Shown here piece after piece: positions 9,166 to 19,544 of a stretch of 64,000 nt of DNA. The position numbers and the translations under genes are program-made. Every line of letters begins with the position of its first letter. Position 1 is the first letter of the stretch. Below the pieces are notes generated by a model. It worked only from the letters and a program-made list of their open reading frames with translations, was not told the DNA's origin and did not search any database. The stretch comes from Vreelandella hamiltonii (GTDB lineage: Bacteria > Pseudomonadota > Gammaproteobacteria > Pseudomonadales > Halomonadaceae). The DNA is taken from NCBI RefSeq assembly GCF_014651775.1, contig NZ_BMXN01000005.1, forward strand, positions 62,001-126,000, read 5' to 3'.

Positions 9166-9993
9166 ATGTCTGACGCCACCTCATCACCTCGTATCGTGCC
9201 GGATGTCGACCAGAGCTTCACTGCGCAGCACTTGCGGCATCGCAAAGGCCCAAGGCTCTGGCCATTATGGTGTTTCCTGATGCTGCTCGTCGTGGCCTTG
9301 GCCGGGGCATCGGTGCTGTTGTGGTACGAGCGTGAAGAGCTCCTGCGACAAGTCAACCGGGTGAGTGGCGAGGTCTCCAATCTTCATGCGAGATTGGACT
9401 CGGGTGACACCGATGCTCAGGATGAGATAACCTTTGTACAGGCTCAAATGGCCACACTGTTCCAGGAGCAGGAGCAACTTGCCATTGCGCTCTCCACCAC
9501 GCGTGAAGAGTTGTATGGCCTGCTCACTGACCATGAGGCCAGTGCCTCCAGTGATGCGCTGAACTCCGTCGCTCAGCAGTTCGAGCGTCTGGAGGAGCAG
9601 GCTGCCATGCGAGATAACCAGCTGGCAGCGATTCGTGCCTCGCTGAATGCGCTGGAGCAGGTAGGGACTTCCGGTAGACAAAATCTGCTTGAAGAGGTGT
9701 CTTATCTGGAACAGTCCTTCGGCCAACGACTCGAGCAGCTGGAGCAGCAACTGGCCAGCGAGCAGGCTGTCTTGGCCGAGCAGCAGCAGTGGCGTGATAC
9801 CATGGAGCAACAGCTTGCCCAGCTCTCTGAAGCGCTGGAGGATGACACCACCGCCACGTTTGCAAGCCAGTCCGAGCTGGCGTCACTGGAAGCCGAGTGG
9901 TCGCAGCGGTTGGCGACCCTCGAAAGCGATGTGCGACAGGTGCGGCAAGCCCAACTGGCCTTTAGCGCACAAATGGAGATGCTGCGTAACTAG
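9166..9993 (+). CDS. Single-pass membrane coiled-coil protein, function unknown
   Basis: I do not recognise this 275-residue protein. It has a cytoplasmic basic N-terminus, one membrane helix at about residues 31-53 (LWPLWCFLMLLVVALAGASV), and then an almost continuous Gln/Glu/Leu-rich coiled coil to the end (about 55-275), presumably periplasmic. AAGGAA precedes ATG 9166, nine bases after the upstream stop, so it is probably in an operon with the UGD-like gene. tamA follows about 41 bases later. A scaffold or partner role at the envelope is possible but is only an inference. Confidence 0.75.
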   Translation: MSDATSSPRIVPDVDQSFTAQHLRHRKGPRLWPLWCFLMLLVVALAGASVLLWYEREELLRQVNRVSGEVSNLHARLDSGDTDAQDEITFVQAQMATLFQEQEQLAIALSTTREELYGLLTDHEASASSDALNSVAQQFERLEEQAAMRDNQLAAIRASLNALEQVGTSGRQNLLEEVSYLEQSFGQRLEQLEQQLASEQAVLAEQQQWRDTMEQQLAQLSEALEDDTTATFASQSELASLEAEWSQRLATLESDVRQVRQAQLAFSAQMEMLRN

Positions 9994-10034
9994 CACGCCA
10001 CACGCCGATAATTTGGGGTTAGGGATAAAGACGT

Positions 10035-11879
10035 ATGGGAAGACAACGGCAATGGCCTGGCATGGTGCGCATGGCTTGTGCACTACCGTTATTGGCGGCT
10101 TCGGTGTCGGTATGGGGGCTGGAAGCCAACATCAGCGGTGTCGATCAGCAAGTGCGTAACAATATCGATGCCTATCTGGAAAACATCGACGCCGAGCAGT
10201 ATACCGATGTGCGCTTGGAAGGTGAAATTCGCCAGCGCACTCAGGAAGCCATGCGGGTATATGGCTATTACCAGCCCGAGGTGCGTGTCTCTCTCGAAGA
10301 GACTCCGATTGCCGTTCGTATCGAGCCTGGGCCACGGGTGAAGATAGACGTACTCGAGATCAATGTCACTGGCGATGCGGCGGATGACCCCCCCTTCCAA
10401 GAAGCGCTAGACGACTTCCCGCTCAAGGTGGGAGACCCTTTGCGTCACGCACCCTGGGATCGACTGCGCAACCAGTTTTCCGGGCTGGCCATCGAGCGTG
10501 GCTATTTCGACTGGGGGTTTTCGGACCGCCGTATGGAAGTACGTCCCTACCTGGAAAGTGCCAGACTCTACATGGGGTTCGATAGCGGGCCTCGCTACCA
10601 GTTCGGCAACACGCTGATTACCGGTAGTCACATCGACCCTGAACGCCTGCGACAGATGCAGACATTCGACGAAGGCGACCCTTACCTGGCGGAGTCCCTG
10701 GCCCTCTACAACCAGCGCCTGGCCGAAACCGGCTGGTTCAGCTCGGTGTCGGTGCGACCACGCCTTGAAACCGCTCGGGAACTGATCATTGCGCCGCCAA
10801 CGGGAGGCTCCCCCTGGTGGAGCGAAGCCGTGGCCTCACAGCCTGTTCGGCCCCGTATCAGCGGTGCGGCACTGGCCAGCGCGTTGAGTCTTCATAGCCG
10901 CGACGATACGCGCCTTCCTGTTGATGTCAACGTGCAACCCGCCGACCGCCATCAGTACGAGGTGGGGATAGGGTTTGCCACCGATGTTGGCCCCAGGCTG
11001 CGCTTTGGCTGGCGTCAGCCGTGGATCAATCCGTTGGGCCACAGTCTGGAACACAATCTCTACCTCTCAGCGCCGGAACAGCGCTTCACCGGGGTATATA
11101 ACATTCCGCTAGAAGACCCGATCCGCGATAACTATCGCCTCCAGTACGGCGTGCGCAATATCGATGACAGCGATACCCGCTCACTGCAGGGTACGGTCGA
11201 GGTAGCGCGTCGCTGGGAGTTCGAGAACCGCTGGGTGCAAACGCTTTACTTCAGAACCACCTATGAGGACTTTACCCAAGGGGGTCAGGCCGACCAGGTA
11301 TGGCTTTTCTATCCCGGCATTCAATGGTCGCGCACACGGACTCGCCCCCAGCGCTTTCCCCTCTGGGGGGATCGCCAGCAGCTGTCACTGGAATACTCCG
11401 ACAGTGCCTGGGGCTCCGATGCCGACTTTGCCCGTCTTACGGGAGACACCGAATGGATTCGTATGCTGGGCAGCGACAACCGCTTCGTGGCTCGCCTGAG
11501 CATCGGGGCTATCGAAACCGATGACTTCGACAAGCTGCCCCCATCGCTGCGCTTTTTTGCCGGAGGGGATCGCAGCGTGCGCGGGTACTCCTACGAAAGC
11601 CTATCGCCCCGTAATGAGCAGGGTCGTTTGCGCGGCGGTCAGCAGATGCTGACGTCCACCCTGGAATATCAGCGCCGCGTGACAGGCGACTGGTGGGGCG
11701 CTACCTTCATCGACAGCGGTGATGCATTCGATAACTGGGGCCCCGAGGAGCTGAAAACCGGGGCAGGGGTAGGTGTGCGCTGGGTATCGCCGGTGGGCCC
11801 AATACGTTTTGACGTTGCGCACCCGTTCGACAACGACGATGACTACCGAGTGCACTTTTCGATCGGACCAGAATTCTAG
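10035..11879 (+). CDS. tamA: Translocation and assembly module outer-membrane protein TamA
   Basis: TamA is a BamA-like outer-membrane barrel that works with TamB in envelope assembly. The 614-residue product has a signal peptide (ending near VWG-LE, residue 29), three POTRA-type domains in the first half, and a C-terminal 16-strand Omp85 barrel. Visible barrel marks are the FFAGGDRSVRGY motif (the conserved RGY loop motif) and a terminal aromatic residue (IGPEF). tamB starts nine bases after the stop, so they form a transcription unit. Confidence 0.93.
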   Translation: MGRQRQWPGMVRMACALPLLAASVSVWGLEANISGVDQQVRNNIDAYLENIDAEQYTDVRLEGEIRQRTQEAMRVYGYYQPEVRVSLEETPIAVRIEPGPRVKIDVLEINVTGDAADDPPFQEALDDFPLKVGDPLRHAPWDRLRNQFSGLAIERGYFDWGFSDRRMEVRPYLESARLYMGFDSGPRYQFGNTLITGSHIDPERLRQMQTFDEGDPYLAESLALYNQRLAETGWFSSVSVRPRLETARELIIAPPTGGSPWWSEAVASQPVRPRISGAALASALSLHSRDDTRLPVDVNVQPADRHQYEVGIGFATDVGPRLRFGWRQPWINPLGHSLEHNLYLSAPEQRFTGVYNIPLEDPIRDNYRLQYGVRNIDDSDTRSLQGTVEVARRWEFENRWVQTLYFRTTYEDFTQGGQADQVWLFYPGIQWSRTRTRPQRFPLWGDRQQLSLEYSDSAWGSDADFARLTGDTEWIRMLGSDNRFVARLSIGAIETDDFDKLPPSLRFFAGGDRSVRGYSYESLSPRNEQGRLRGGQQMLTSTLEYQRRVTGDWWGATFIDSGDAFDNWGPEELKTGAGVGVRWVSPVGPIRFDVAHPFDNDDDYRVHFSIGPEF

Positions 11880-11888
11880 GAGAGCTCT

Positions 11889-14800
11889 TTGGCCAAGGTT
11901 GATGTAACGACACCCCCAAACCGCGAGATGCTCTCTACCCGGCGTCGTCTGTGGCTGACGCTGTGGAGTCTGCTGAGGCTGGCCATATGGCTACCCCTTT
12001 GGGTGCTGGGCCTGGTAGCGCTGCTGCTGGGGACGGCGCTTTCCCCCTGGGGGACAGGGCAGCTGTTTTCGCAAGGCGAGCAGCGTGGCTGGTTCAGCTA
12101 CGAGCAGCAAGAAGGCGCGCTGCTGGAGAGCTTCCGACTTCAGGGCTTTCACTTGGCGATGGGCGGCACTCGGGTGACCCTGGATCAGGTGGAGCTTGTC
12201 TGGGCAGATGACTGCCTGCTATCGGGAAGGCTATGCCTGGAAAGGTTGCATCTTTCAGGTGCCGATATCCGCCTGACTGCCAGCGATGCATCTGAAGAGC
12301 CCGACAGTGAATCGGCACCGCTCTCGCGCATTCATTTGCCATTCCCCATCGAACTGCGCGATATCGATCTCAGCGACGTTCAGCTGCACTTGGCCGATGG
12401 CACTCATGTGGCTTGGGAGCGCTTTACTACCTCCATCTCCGCCGCGCAGCAGCAGGTCATCATCGAACCGACTCGCCTCGAACGCTTGGCCGTTCATCTG
12501 CCGCTGTCTCCAGGTGGGCAGCTTACGGAGGATATCGACACTCCGCTGACAGCCGTCGGTATCGATAGTGCCATCCAAGTGAATCAGCCCCACGACGAGG
12601 AGCCAATAGCGGGTCCCCTGGCACCGCGTGAACGGCTGTCGCTGCCTGCCATCGAGCTCCCTATTGATGTCGCCATTACGTCGTTGCTGGTCACTGATAT
12701 CAGCGTGGCCGGTGCGTTTACCTACAATGTGGAGCGGGTGCTGCTGGCCGGACATGCAGAGCGTGACAACGTGGTGCTTTCTACGCTTGAAGTGGATACC
12801 CAAGATGCCACGGCACGATTGATGGCGGAGGTAACGCTGGTAGACGATTACCCGTTGGAGGCCGAGTTGCAAAGCGTACTCCTGTTGCCGGAACTCTTCC
12901 CGGCCTTGAGCGGAGAAACGCTGACGCTAAGGCTTTCGGGCTCGCTGGCGGATCTGTCGGCGGAGCTGGATGTGTCTGGGCAGATCAACGCGACCCTGGC
13001 GGCCGAGGCAGATGTCCTCGCGCCTGATGTGCCCTTTACCGCGCGTTTGCAAAGCGAACGCGTCGAGTGGCCGTTGGAAAGCATGGAGCGTGATGCAGAC
13101 AACACCTACGTGGCGCAGGCGTTGGATTTGACCATCAACGGCAACCTGGATGCCTACGCTGTCAGACTGCTGGTCGATACCCAGGCACCTCAAGTGCCGG
13201 GTACTTCCATCGACTTGACCGGCGAGGGTGACATGACTTCCTTCCGCTGGGCGCCCTTGAGTCTGCGTATCGAAGAGAGTCGCTTGACCAGCGAAGGCCA
13301 AGTGAACTGGGCCGACGCACTGCGCATCGATGCCAATGTGCAATTGAGCAACCTTGATCCCTCGCTATTCGTCGATCAGCTGGAAGGCAACCTGAATGGG
13401 CGCATTACTGCCAGCGTTCAGCAGCAGGGAGAGCGTTGGGACATCGCTCTCCCTGAGCTGGCCATCGACGGTGAGCTGCAAGAGTATCCGCTGACGCTGG
13501 CAGCCGCGCTGGAGGCCAATAGCGATCTGGAAGTCGATATCGAACGACTGCTGTTCACCCAGGGTAACAACCGCTTGACGGCTTCCGGCCAAGTGAGTGA
13601 ACAAGCCATGTCGCTGCAGGCGGATATTGCGCTCACCGAACTGCAAACGCTGCATCCGGAGCTGGCAGGGCGCCTCAATGGTGACCTGCGTGCCACCGGC
13701 AGCTTCAGCGCACCCGCGCTGGTGGCAAGGCTGACCGGCAACCAGCTGAGATTTGCAGAGAATCGTATCGACGACCTGGGTTTGGCAGCCAATGTACAAG
13801 GGATAGATGATCCCACCTTGCGTATCGAACTCGATGCTCAAAACGTCAATGCCGGTGGTCAGGCGTTATCCAATCTGGCCATCAATCTGAACGGGCGCTT
13901 GTCCCAGCACACCCTGAACGTCACTGTCGACGGTGCGCCAGGCAACGTGCTCAGCGCCGCATCGCTCGCCCTGAGCGGGCGCTTCAATCAGGCCGCCGAG
14001 CAGTATCAAGCCCGGCTGATGCCGCTGGAGCTGGACAGTGAGGCGGGCAGTATTCGCCTCGAGGCGCCGCTGGATATCGGCTACAACCTGGCCAATGGTC
14101 AAGCGCGGCTGTCGCCATTCTGCTTGCGGCGGCTGGAAGGTGGCCTGATCTGTTCGGATGACCCCATGACAGCGTCGGCAGAGCAAGGGCAGGCCAGCCT
14201 CCGGCTCAGCGAAGTTCCCATGGAGATGCTCGAGCCTTTCCTGCCCGAAGAGTGGAGCTTCGAAGGCGCCACAACCGCCGAGCTGGCGGCCAGCTGGCGT
14301 CAGGGTGGTGCGCGCTGGCAAGCCGACGTGCAGGTGCTCAGTGAGCTGGCGATTACCGCCATCAACGATTACGGCCAGCCGGTGGCCCTGCCGGTATTGA
14401 GCCTGGATACCCAAATCGAGGCCAACCAATCACAGGCGGATGCCAACCTGTTGCTCTCACTGTCCGAGGCCGGAGAAATGACGCTCAACGTCTCCGTCAA
14501 CGACCCTCTGGGGCAGGGTGCTTTAGCGGGTGAGCTGCGGGCCAACAGCGTCTCTCTGGAGCCCTATCGCCCGATGATGCTGGGCATGGACCGCCTCGAG
14601 GGGGCATTGAATGGCAACGTTCAGATTGCCGGTAGCACTCAGCAACCCGATCTGCAGGGTCAGCTCGCCCTACGTGGCCTACGTGTACACGGCCCTGATA
14701 TTCCGGTGGATGTACAGGACGGTGAAATCAGCATCACGTTCGACGGCGAACAAGGCGATATCGACGGCTTCGTGGCCGCGGAAAGAGGGCGGCTGAATAT

Positions 14801-15887
14801 CACTGGCGAGGCTTACTGGCCGGCCAGCGATGCGTGGCGGATTGGTGTAGACCTCAATGCCACTCGAGAGCCCCTGCTGGTGGTGCTGCCCCAGTTTGGC
14901 CGCTTGGAAGCTGCGCCGGATATACGTGTGCGTATCACGCCAGAGCGTTTGCAGGTCAGAGGCAATGTCGATTTGCCCTGGGCGCGGCTGGAAATAGGCG
15001 ATCTTCCCTCGTCGGCCACGTCACCCAGCCCCGATGAAATCATCATTACCGAACGTGATGATCGAGAAGCCGAACAGGCGCGCCAGCGCGCCATCGAGGC
15101 GGGTGAAGATCCCAGCGCCGCACAGGAGCTGGCGGCTACGGGCATGGCCATCGATGTCCTGATCACCTTGACCCTGGGTCGCGACATGCAGATTTCCGCC
15201 TACGGTCTGGAGTCTGGCTTGGGAGGTAGCCTGGAGATACGCCAGGAGAGCGGTGTGCTGCAACTGTTTGGTGATGTGAATCTGGTCGATGGCCGTTTCC
15301 AGGCCTTTGGGCAGGACTTGCTGATCCGGCGTGGGCAACTGCTGTTCAGCGGTCCGCCTGGCTTGCCCGTGCTGGATTTCGAAGCGATTCGTAATCCGGA
15401 CATCACCGAAGACGAAGTCATTGCCGGGCTGCGGGTCTCGGGTAATGCCGAAGAGCCGAACGTGTTGATCTTTGCCGAGCCCTCCATGGACGAGACCCGT
15501 GCGCTTTCGTATCTGTTGCGTGGTCGTGCCCCTGATGCTTCGGGTGGCGGCATCGATAGTGCTTTGACCACGGCACTGATCGGCATGTCATTGGGTCGGA
15601 CCGGTGGGGCCGTCGGATCTCTGGGACAAGCCTTCGGGATCGATGACCTGACGCTGGATACCACGGGGGCTGGCGATGAAAGCCAGGTTGCCGTCAGTGG
15701 TCAATTGACCGATGACCTGCGCATCAGCTACGGGGTAGGCATTTTCTCACCCATCGCTGAGCTGACGCTGCGCTACACCCTGTGGCGGAACTTGTACCTC
15801 CAGGCGGTGTCTGGTGCGAATCAAGCGGTTGACCTGATTTACACCTTTACCCGCTCGGGCGATCCTTACGTCTATCCGCAGCAATAG
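11889..15887 (+). CDS. tamB: Translocation and assembly module inner-membrane protein TamB
   Basis: TamB is a very long periplasm-spanning protein anchored in the inner membrane and partnered with TamA; AsmA-like relatives are implicated in lipid transport. The 1332-residue product begins at TTG 11889, chosen because AGGAGAG lies five bases upstream and the frame before it has no better start. It has one N-terminal membrane helix (about residues 20-52), a long repetitive beta-rich central part, and a C-terminal DUF490 domain (about 980-1332) with [17 protein letters not shown] and the ALSYLLRGR segment. Confidence 0.94.
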   Translation: MAKVDVTTPPNREMLSTRRRLWLTLWSLLRLAIWLPLWVLGLVALLLGTALSPWGTGQLFSQGEQRGWFSYEQQEGALLESFRLQGFHLAMGGTRVTLDQVELVWADDCLLSGRLCLERLHLSGADIRLTASDASEEPDSESAPLSRIHLPFPIELRDIDLSDVQLHLADGTHVAWERFTTSISAAQQQVIIEPTRLERLAVHLPLSPGGQLTEDIDTPLTAVGIDSAIQVNQPHDEEPIAGPLAPRERLSLPAIELPIDVAITSLLVTDISVAGAFTYNVERVLLAGHAERDNVVLSTLEVDTQDATARLMAEVTLVDDYPLEAELQSVLLLPELFPALSGETLTLRLSGSLADLSAELDVSGQINATLAAEADVLAPDVPFTARLQSERVEWPLESMERDADNTYVAQALDLTINGNLDAYAVRLLVDTQAPQVPGTSIDLTGEGDMTSFRWAPLSLRIEESRLTSEGQVNWADALRIDANVQLSNLDPSLFVDQLEGNLNGRITASVQQQGERWDIALPELAIDGELQEYPLTLAAALEANSDLEVDIERLLFTQGNNRLTASGQVSEQAMSLQADIALTELQTLHPELAGRLNGDLRATGSFSAPALVARLTGNQLRFAENRIDDLGLAANVQGIDDPTLRIELDAQNVNAGGQALSNLAINLNGRLSQHTLNVTVDGAPGNVLSAASLALSGRFNQAAEQYQARLMPLELDSEAGSIRLEAPLDIGYNLANGQARLSPFCLRRLEGGLICSDDPMTASAEQGQASLRLSEVPMEMLEPFLPEEWSFEGATTAELAASWRQGGARWQADVQVLSELAITAINDYGQPVALPVLSLDTQIEANQSQADANLLLSLSEAGEMTLNVSVNDPLGQGALAGELRANSVSLEPYRPMMLGMDRLEGALNGNVQIAGSTQQPDLQGQLALRGLRVHGPDIPVDVQDGEISITFDGEQGDIDGFVAAERGRLNITGEAYWPASDAWRIGVDLNATREPLLVVLPQFGRLEAAPDIRVRITPERLQVRGNVDLPWARLEIGDLPSSATSPSPDEIIITERDDREAEQARQRAIEAGEDPSAAQELAATGMAIDVLITLTLGRDMQISAYGLESGLGGSLEIRQESGVLQLFGDVNLVDGRFQAFGQDLLIRRGQLLFSGPPGLPVLDFEAIRNPDITEDEVIAGLRVSGNAEEPNVLIFAEPSMDETRALSYLLRGRAPDASGGGIDSALTTALIGMSLGRTGGAVGSLGQAFGIDDLTLDTTGAGDESQVAVSGQLTDDLRISYGVGIFSPIAELTLRYTLWRNLYLQAVSGANQAVDLIYTFTRSGDPYVYPQQ

Positions 15888-15897
15888 GAGAACATCG

Positions 15898-16518
15898 ATG
15901 TCGTTTTTTACATCTCGCCAGACGGCACCCGAAGGCCGCAGCACGCCTATCGAGACCAGTGAGGTGCATACCGTGACGAGGGCGTCGCTACATCCGCCAT
16001 TTCCAGCTGGCTGCGAGGAAATCGTGCTGGGGATGGGCTGCTTCTGGGGCGTGGAGCGTCTTTTCTGGCGGCAGCCCGGTGTGGTCGTCACGGCTGCAGG
16101 TTATGCGGGCGGTACCACTCCCAACCCCACTTATCAGGAGACCTGTACCGGGCTTACCGGTCATACGGAAGTCGTGCGGGTCGTTTATGATCCGAGTGTG
16201 ATCGGGCTGGAGAAGCTGCTGCAGATTTTCTGGGAAGAGCACGATCCCACTCAAGGAAATCGCCAGGGTAACGATATCGGCAGCCAGTACCGTTCAGCGA
16301 TCTTCACCACCACCGAGCAGCAGTTGGCGCGTGCCCAGCAGAGTGCAGCCGCGTTTCAACAGGCGCTGGAAGCGGCGGGCAAAGGGCGTATCACCACCGA
16401 AATCAAACCGCTGGATACGTTCTACTATGCCGAGGCGTATCACCAGCAGTACCTCGATAAAAATCCCGGCGGCTACTGCGGGTTGAAGGGTACGGGTGTG
16501 ACCTGTGCCATTGGCTAG
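15898..16518 (+). CDS. msrA: Peptide methionine sulfoxide reductase MsrA
   Basis: MsrA reduces methionine S-sulfoxide in proteins. The 206-residue product has the active-site motif GMGCFWGVE with catalytic Cys48, the conserved [20 protein letters not shown] region, and C-terminal resolving cysteines ([13 protein letters not shown]). There is no signal peptide, so it is cytoplasmic. AGGAGA precedes ATG 15898, ten bases after tamB, suggesting co-transcription. Confidence 0.96.
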   Translation: MSFFTSRQTAPEGRSTPIETSEVHTVTRASLHPPFPAGCEEIVLGMGCFWGVERLFWRQPGVVVTAAGYAGGTTPNPTYQETCTGLTGHTEVVRVVYDPSVIGLEKLLQIFWEEHDPTQGNRQGNDIGSQYRSAIFTTTEQQLARAQQSAAAFQQALEAAGKGRITTEIKPLDTFYYAEAYHQQYLDKNPGGYCGLKGTGVTCAIG

Positions 16519-16550
16519 CCCACGATATCCGTTTGAACAGGAAACTAACG

Positions 16551-17057
16551 ATGCGGCAGCGTAGACGCAATGATGTATGGCACAGCAGCCTGGCAGGGTG
16601 CGCACTTTTGATGATGGGCTCCATGGCTCAAGCCAGCCCGTCGGATATGCCGACCTCGGCAGAGGGCACGCCTTTCGCCAGCGAACGAGACGCCGTCATT
16701 TGGCGTCAGGATGAGCTTAAGGATCTGGAGCGGCTATTGCGTCAGCTGCGTTTTGACCTGGTCAATAATCGTGATGCTCGTGGGGCCGAACCTCGCCTGG
16801 AGGAGCTGCAGCAGAAAGCCACGCAAGCGCACTTCTTGCCTGCCTTCATCGAAGGCACCCATGGGCGTGGTTCCGATGCTCGGCCGGAAATATGGCAGGA
16901 GTGGGAAGATTTCTCAGCGGGCTTCGTTGACCTGGAAGAAAAAGTAGCCGACCTGGTGGAGGCCGCACAGCAGGAGGATTACCGTGCCGCTACGCGGGCC
17001 TTTTCGGACGTGAGTCTCAGCTGCCGGAGCTGCCACCGCGCTTATCGCTACAACTAG
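16551..17057 (+). CDS. Small periplasmic cytochrome c' -type protein
   Basis: The 168-residue product has a signal peptide (ending near SMAQA, about residue 27) and a helical body. Its single haem-binding CRSCH motif lies at the extreme C-terminus, six residues from the end. A C-terminal CXXCH in a four-helix protein is the arrangement of cytochrome c'/c-556. I choose ATG 16551, preceded by AGGAAA; the in-frame TTG 16533 is upstream. No axial Met can be assigned with confidence. The function (electron carrier or gas binding) is open. Confidence 0.75.
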   Translation: MRQRRRNDVWHSSLAGCALLMMGSMAQASPSDMPTSAEGTPFASERDAVIWRQDELKDLERLLRQLRFDLVNNRDARGAEPRLEELQQKATQAHFLPAFIEGTHGRGSDARPEIWQEWEDFSAGFVDLEEKVADLVEAAQQEDYRAATRAFSDVSLSCRSCHRAYRYN

Positions 17058-17072
17058 CGCGGTGGCCTACGC

Positions 17073-17720
17073 TCAATCGCCCGACTGAACGCGGTCGATG
17101 CGGTAGAGGGTTTCGACCTGTTCGAGCCCGCTTATGGTGCAATCGAGGTCTTTCACCCGGCCGTCGTCCAGGCCATATACCCAACCATGCACCGAGATCT
17201 TCTGGCCACGCTGCCAGGCGCGCTGGAGGATCTTGGTGCGACACAGGCTGTTCACTTGCGCCTGTACGTTGAGTTCACACATTCGATCGATTTGCGCGTC
17301 GAGAGGCAGGGCTTCCAGCGTTTGGCGGTGCTGGTTGTACTGCTCACGCACCGAGTGCAGCCAGTAGTCCACAACGCCGCACTCGCCTCCGGTGACGGCG
17401 GCCTTGATGCCCCCGCAGCCGTAGTGGCCAACGATCATGATATGACTGACCTTGAGGACGTCGACGGCATACTGCACCACCGACAGGGCGTTCATGTCGG
17501 TATGGTGCAGCAGATTCGCGACGTTGCGGTGAACGAACACTTCGCCAGGCGGCAACGCGATGATCTGATTGGCCGGTACGCGGCTATCGGAGCAGCCAAT
17601 CCACAAGTAGTCTGGCTTTTGCTGGCTCGATAGGCGCTTGAAGTAATCAGGGTCTTCCTGACACATCCGCTCAGCCCAGGCGCGGTTGTTTTCCAGCAGC
17701 GTGGCAATTTTATCGGACAT
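17073..17720 (-). CDS. can: Beta-class carbonic anhydrase
   Basis: This enzyme interconverts CO2 and bicarbonate. The 215-residue product has all the zinc ligands and catalytic dyad of beta carbonic anhydrases: Cys43-x-Asp45-x-Arg in GCSDSRVP, and His99 and Cys102 in GHYGCGG. ATG 17720 is preceded by GGGAGA; the frame stays open upstream but homologues begin here with MSDKI-type sequence. It lies divergent from gorA and convergent with the cytochrome gene. Confidence 0.96.
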   Translation of the reverse strand: MSDKIATLLENNRAWAERMCQEDPDYFKRLSSQQKPDYLWIGCSDSRVPANQIIALPPGEVFVHRNVANLLHHTDMNALSVVQYAVDVLKVSHIMIVGHYGCGGIKAAVTGGECGVVDYWLHSVREQYNQHRQTLEALPLDAQIDRMCELNVQAQVNSLCRTKILQRAWQRGQKISVHGWVYGLDDGRVKDLDCTISGLEQVETLYRIDRVQSGD

Positions 17721-17876
17721 TGAGTCTCCCGGGAGAACGTATTTCATCGAAAGTGGCAGCATGTCAATGCAGCCAAGGGCATACAGAGTAACGAGTTTTA
17801 TGCGTCTCGTCAGTTCCAGATCAACCGGGGGCTGCCTATCAAGTGCGGCAGCTTCAAGCAAGGAGTAGAAGCAACC

Positions 17877-19286
17877 ATGTCAGAAACGATGTCAGACACC
17901 GGGTCAGCCAAAACGGCGCATGATTACGATTTACTGGTGATTGGGGCGGGATCGGGTGGGGTGCGTGCCGCGCGCATGGCCGCCGCGACGGGCGCTCGGG
18001 TAGCAGTGGCTGAGGATCGTTACCTGGGTGGCACCTGTGTCAACGTGGGCTGTGTGCCCAAGAAGCTTTACTCCTACGCTGCGCATTTTCACGATAGCTT
18101 TGACGATGCGGCAGGTTTTGGCTGGCAAATGAGTGCGCCGCCGACCTTTGACTGGGCCACCTTGCGCGACAACAAGACCAGCGAAATCAAGCGTCTCAAT
18201 GGCATTTACCAGCGTATGCTGGAAGGTGCGGGCGTCACGCTGCTCAATGGCCGTGCACGGTTGGCAGGGCCGCACCAGGTTGTGTTGACCCAAGAGGGTC
18301 AGGAAATCACTTACAGTGCCGAGAAGATCCTGCTGGCGACGGGCGGTTGGCCATGGGTGCCCGAGTTTCCGGGCAGCGAACTGGCGCTCACCTCCAATCA
18401 GGTGTTTGATCTCGAACGCTTCCCTGAGCGTTTCCTGGTGCTGGGGGGCGGCTATATCGCGGTGGAGTTTGCCAGCATCTTCAATGGGCTGGGGAGCGAC
18501 ACCCACCTCATTTATCGCGGTGAGATGTTCCTGAAAGGGTTCGATCAAGAAGTTCGGGAGTTCACCCGCGCGGAAATGGCCAAGAAAGGCGTTAATCTTC
18601 ATTTTGGTGTCAATATCGCTCGTATCGATACGTTGGAGAGCGGTGCACTCAAGGTCGAGCTGACCAACGGAGACGTATTGGAAGTAGACGCTGTGCTGGC
18701 AGCGACGGGTCGAAAATCCAATACGGCAGGACTGGGACTCGAGGCGCTGCAGATCGAGCTTGATGCGGACGGCAAAGTACCGGTAGACGCTCGATTCCAG
18801 ACCCGTGTGCCCTCCGTTCTGGCGCTGGGGGATTTGACCGCGGGCCCAGAACTGACGCCCGTCGCGCTGGCAGAAGCCATGCAGCTGGTCGACATACACT
18901 TTCATCAGCGTGCTCCGCGACCTCTGGATTACCACACGATACCGACCGCCGTTTTCTGCCATCCCAATATCGGCACGGTAGGGCTCTCCGAAGAAGCCGC
19001 CAGAGAGCAGTTCGACGGCATCCGAGTCTATCGCACCGATTTCAAGCCCATGAAGCACACGCTCTCGGGGAGCGATGAGCGTGTGTTGATGAAGCTGATC
19101 GTCGACGATACGACTGACGTCGTGGTGGGGGCTCATATGGTAGGTGAAGAGGCGGGAGAACTGATCCAGGGTATTGCCATTGCCGTGCGCGCAGGGCTGA
19201 CCAAGGAAGACTTCGATCGCACCGTAGGGATTCACCCGACGGCTGCTGAAGAGTTTGTCACGTTACGCACTCCATCACGCTATTGA
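17877..19286 (+). CDS. gorA: Glutathione-disulfide reductase
   Basis: GorA is a FAD- and NADPH-dependent flavoprotein that keeps glutathione reduced. The 469-residue product has the FAD-binding GAGSGG (23-28), the redox-active GGTCVNVGCVPKK (Cys54, Cys59), a second dinucleotide motif (VLGGGYIAVEFASI), the ATGRKSNT and LALGDLT motifs, and the C-terminal HPTAAEE with the proton-relay His. The motif after Cys59 and the overall length fit glutathione reductase rather than lipoamide or mercuric reductase. Confidence 0.93.
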   Translation: MSETMSDTGSAKTAHDYDLLVIGAGSGGVRAARMAAATGARVAVAEDRYLGGTCVNVGCVPKKLYSYAAHFHDSFDDAAGFGWQMSAPPTFDWATLRDNKTSEIKRLNGIYQRMLEGAGVTLLNGRARLAGPHQVVLTQEGQEITYSAEKILLATGGWPWVPEFPGSELALTSNQVFDLERFPERFLVLGGGYIAVEFASIFNGLGSDTHLIYRGEMFLKGFDQEVREFTRAEMAKKGVNLHFGVNIARIDTLESGALKVELTNGDVLEVDAVLAATGRKSNTAGLGLEALQIELDADGKVPVDARFQTRVPSVLALGDLTAGPELTPVALAEAMQLVDIHFHQRAPRPLDYHTIPTAVFCHPNIGTVGLSEEAAREQFDGIRVYRTDFKPMKHTLSGSDERVLMKLIVDDTTDVVVGAHMVGEEAGELIQGIAIAVRAGLTKEDFDRTVGIHPTAAEEFVTLRTPSRY

Positions 19287-19312
19287 ACGTTGCGCCACCA
19301 GGATAACAGTGC

Positions 19313-19346
19313 AAAAAAGAGAGGCGAGCTGATGCTCGCCTTTTTT
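19313..19346 (+). terminator. Rho-independent terminator after gorA
   Basis: AGGCGAGC (19322-19329) pairs with GCTCGCCT (19334-19341) across a TGAT loop and is followed by six T bases. An A-run on the upstream side lets it work on the other strand too. It separates gorA from ectA. Confidence 0.9.
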
Positions 19347-19483
19347 GTCTCGCGCATCCGTGAGGGTGTTCTAGACTCAGTGAATCCTCAGTGAATCGTG
19401 ATCGTGCAGGCCAGTCCTGTGAGCGGCAGGGCCACTTTGATAATCCTGGATTATGGAAAACCTTCGGATAAATAATATGATTT

Positions 19484-19512
19484 TTGAATTGCTCATAATC
19501 AGCTGTTATAAT
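19484..19512 (+). promoter_or_regulatory. Sigma-70-type promoter for ectABC
   Basis: TTGAAT (19484-19489) and a perfect TATAAT (19507-19512) are separated by exactly 17 bases, 33 bases ahead of the ectA start. In Halomonas elongata ectA is driven by osmoregulated sigma-70 and sigma-38 promoters; this fits the sigma-70 one. I could not assign a separate sigma-38 site. Confidence 0.8.
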
Positions 19513-19544
19513 GAAGCTCAAATTCGCTACAGCGAAGCATAACC

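Noticed and set aside
17931-19235. Long minus-strand frame opposite gorA
   Set aside because: It lies wholly within gorA, which has all flavoprotein motifs; the antisense product has none.
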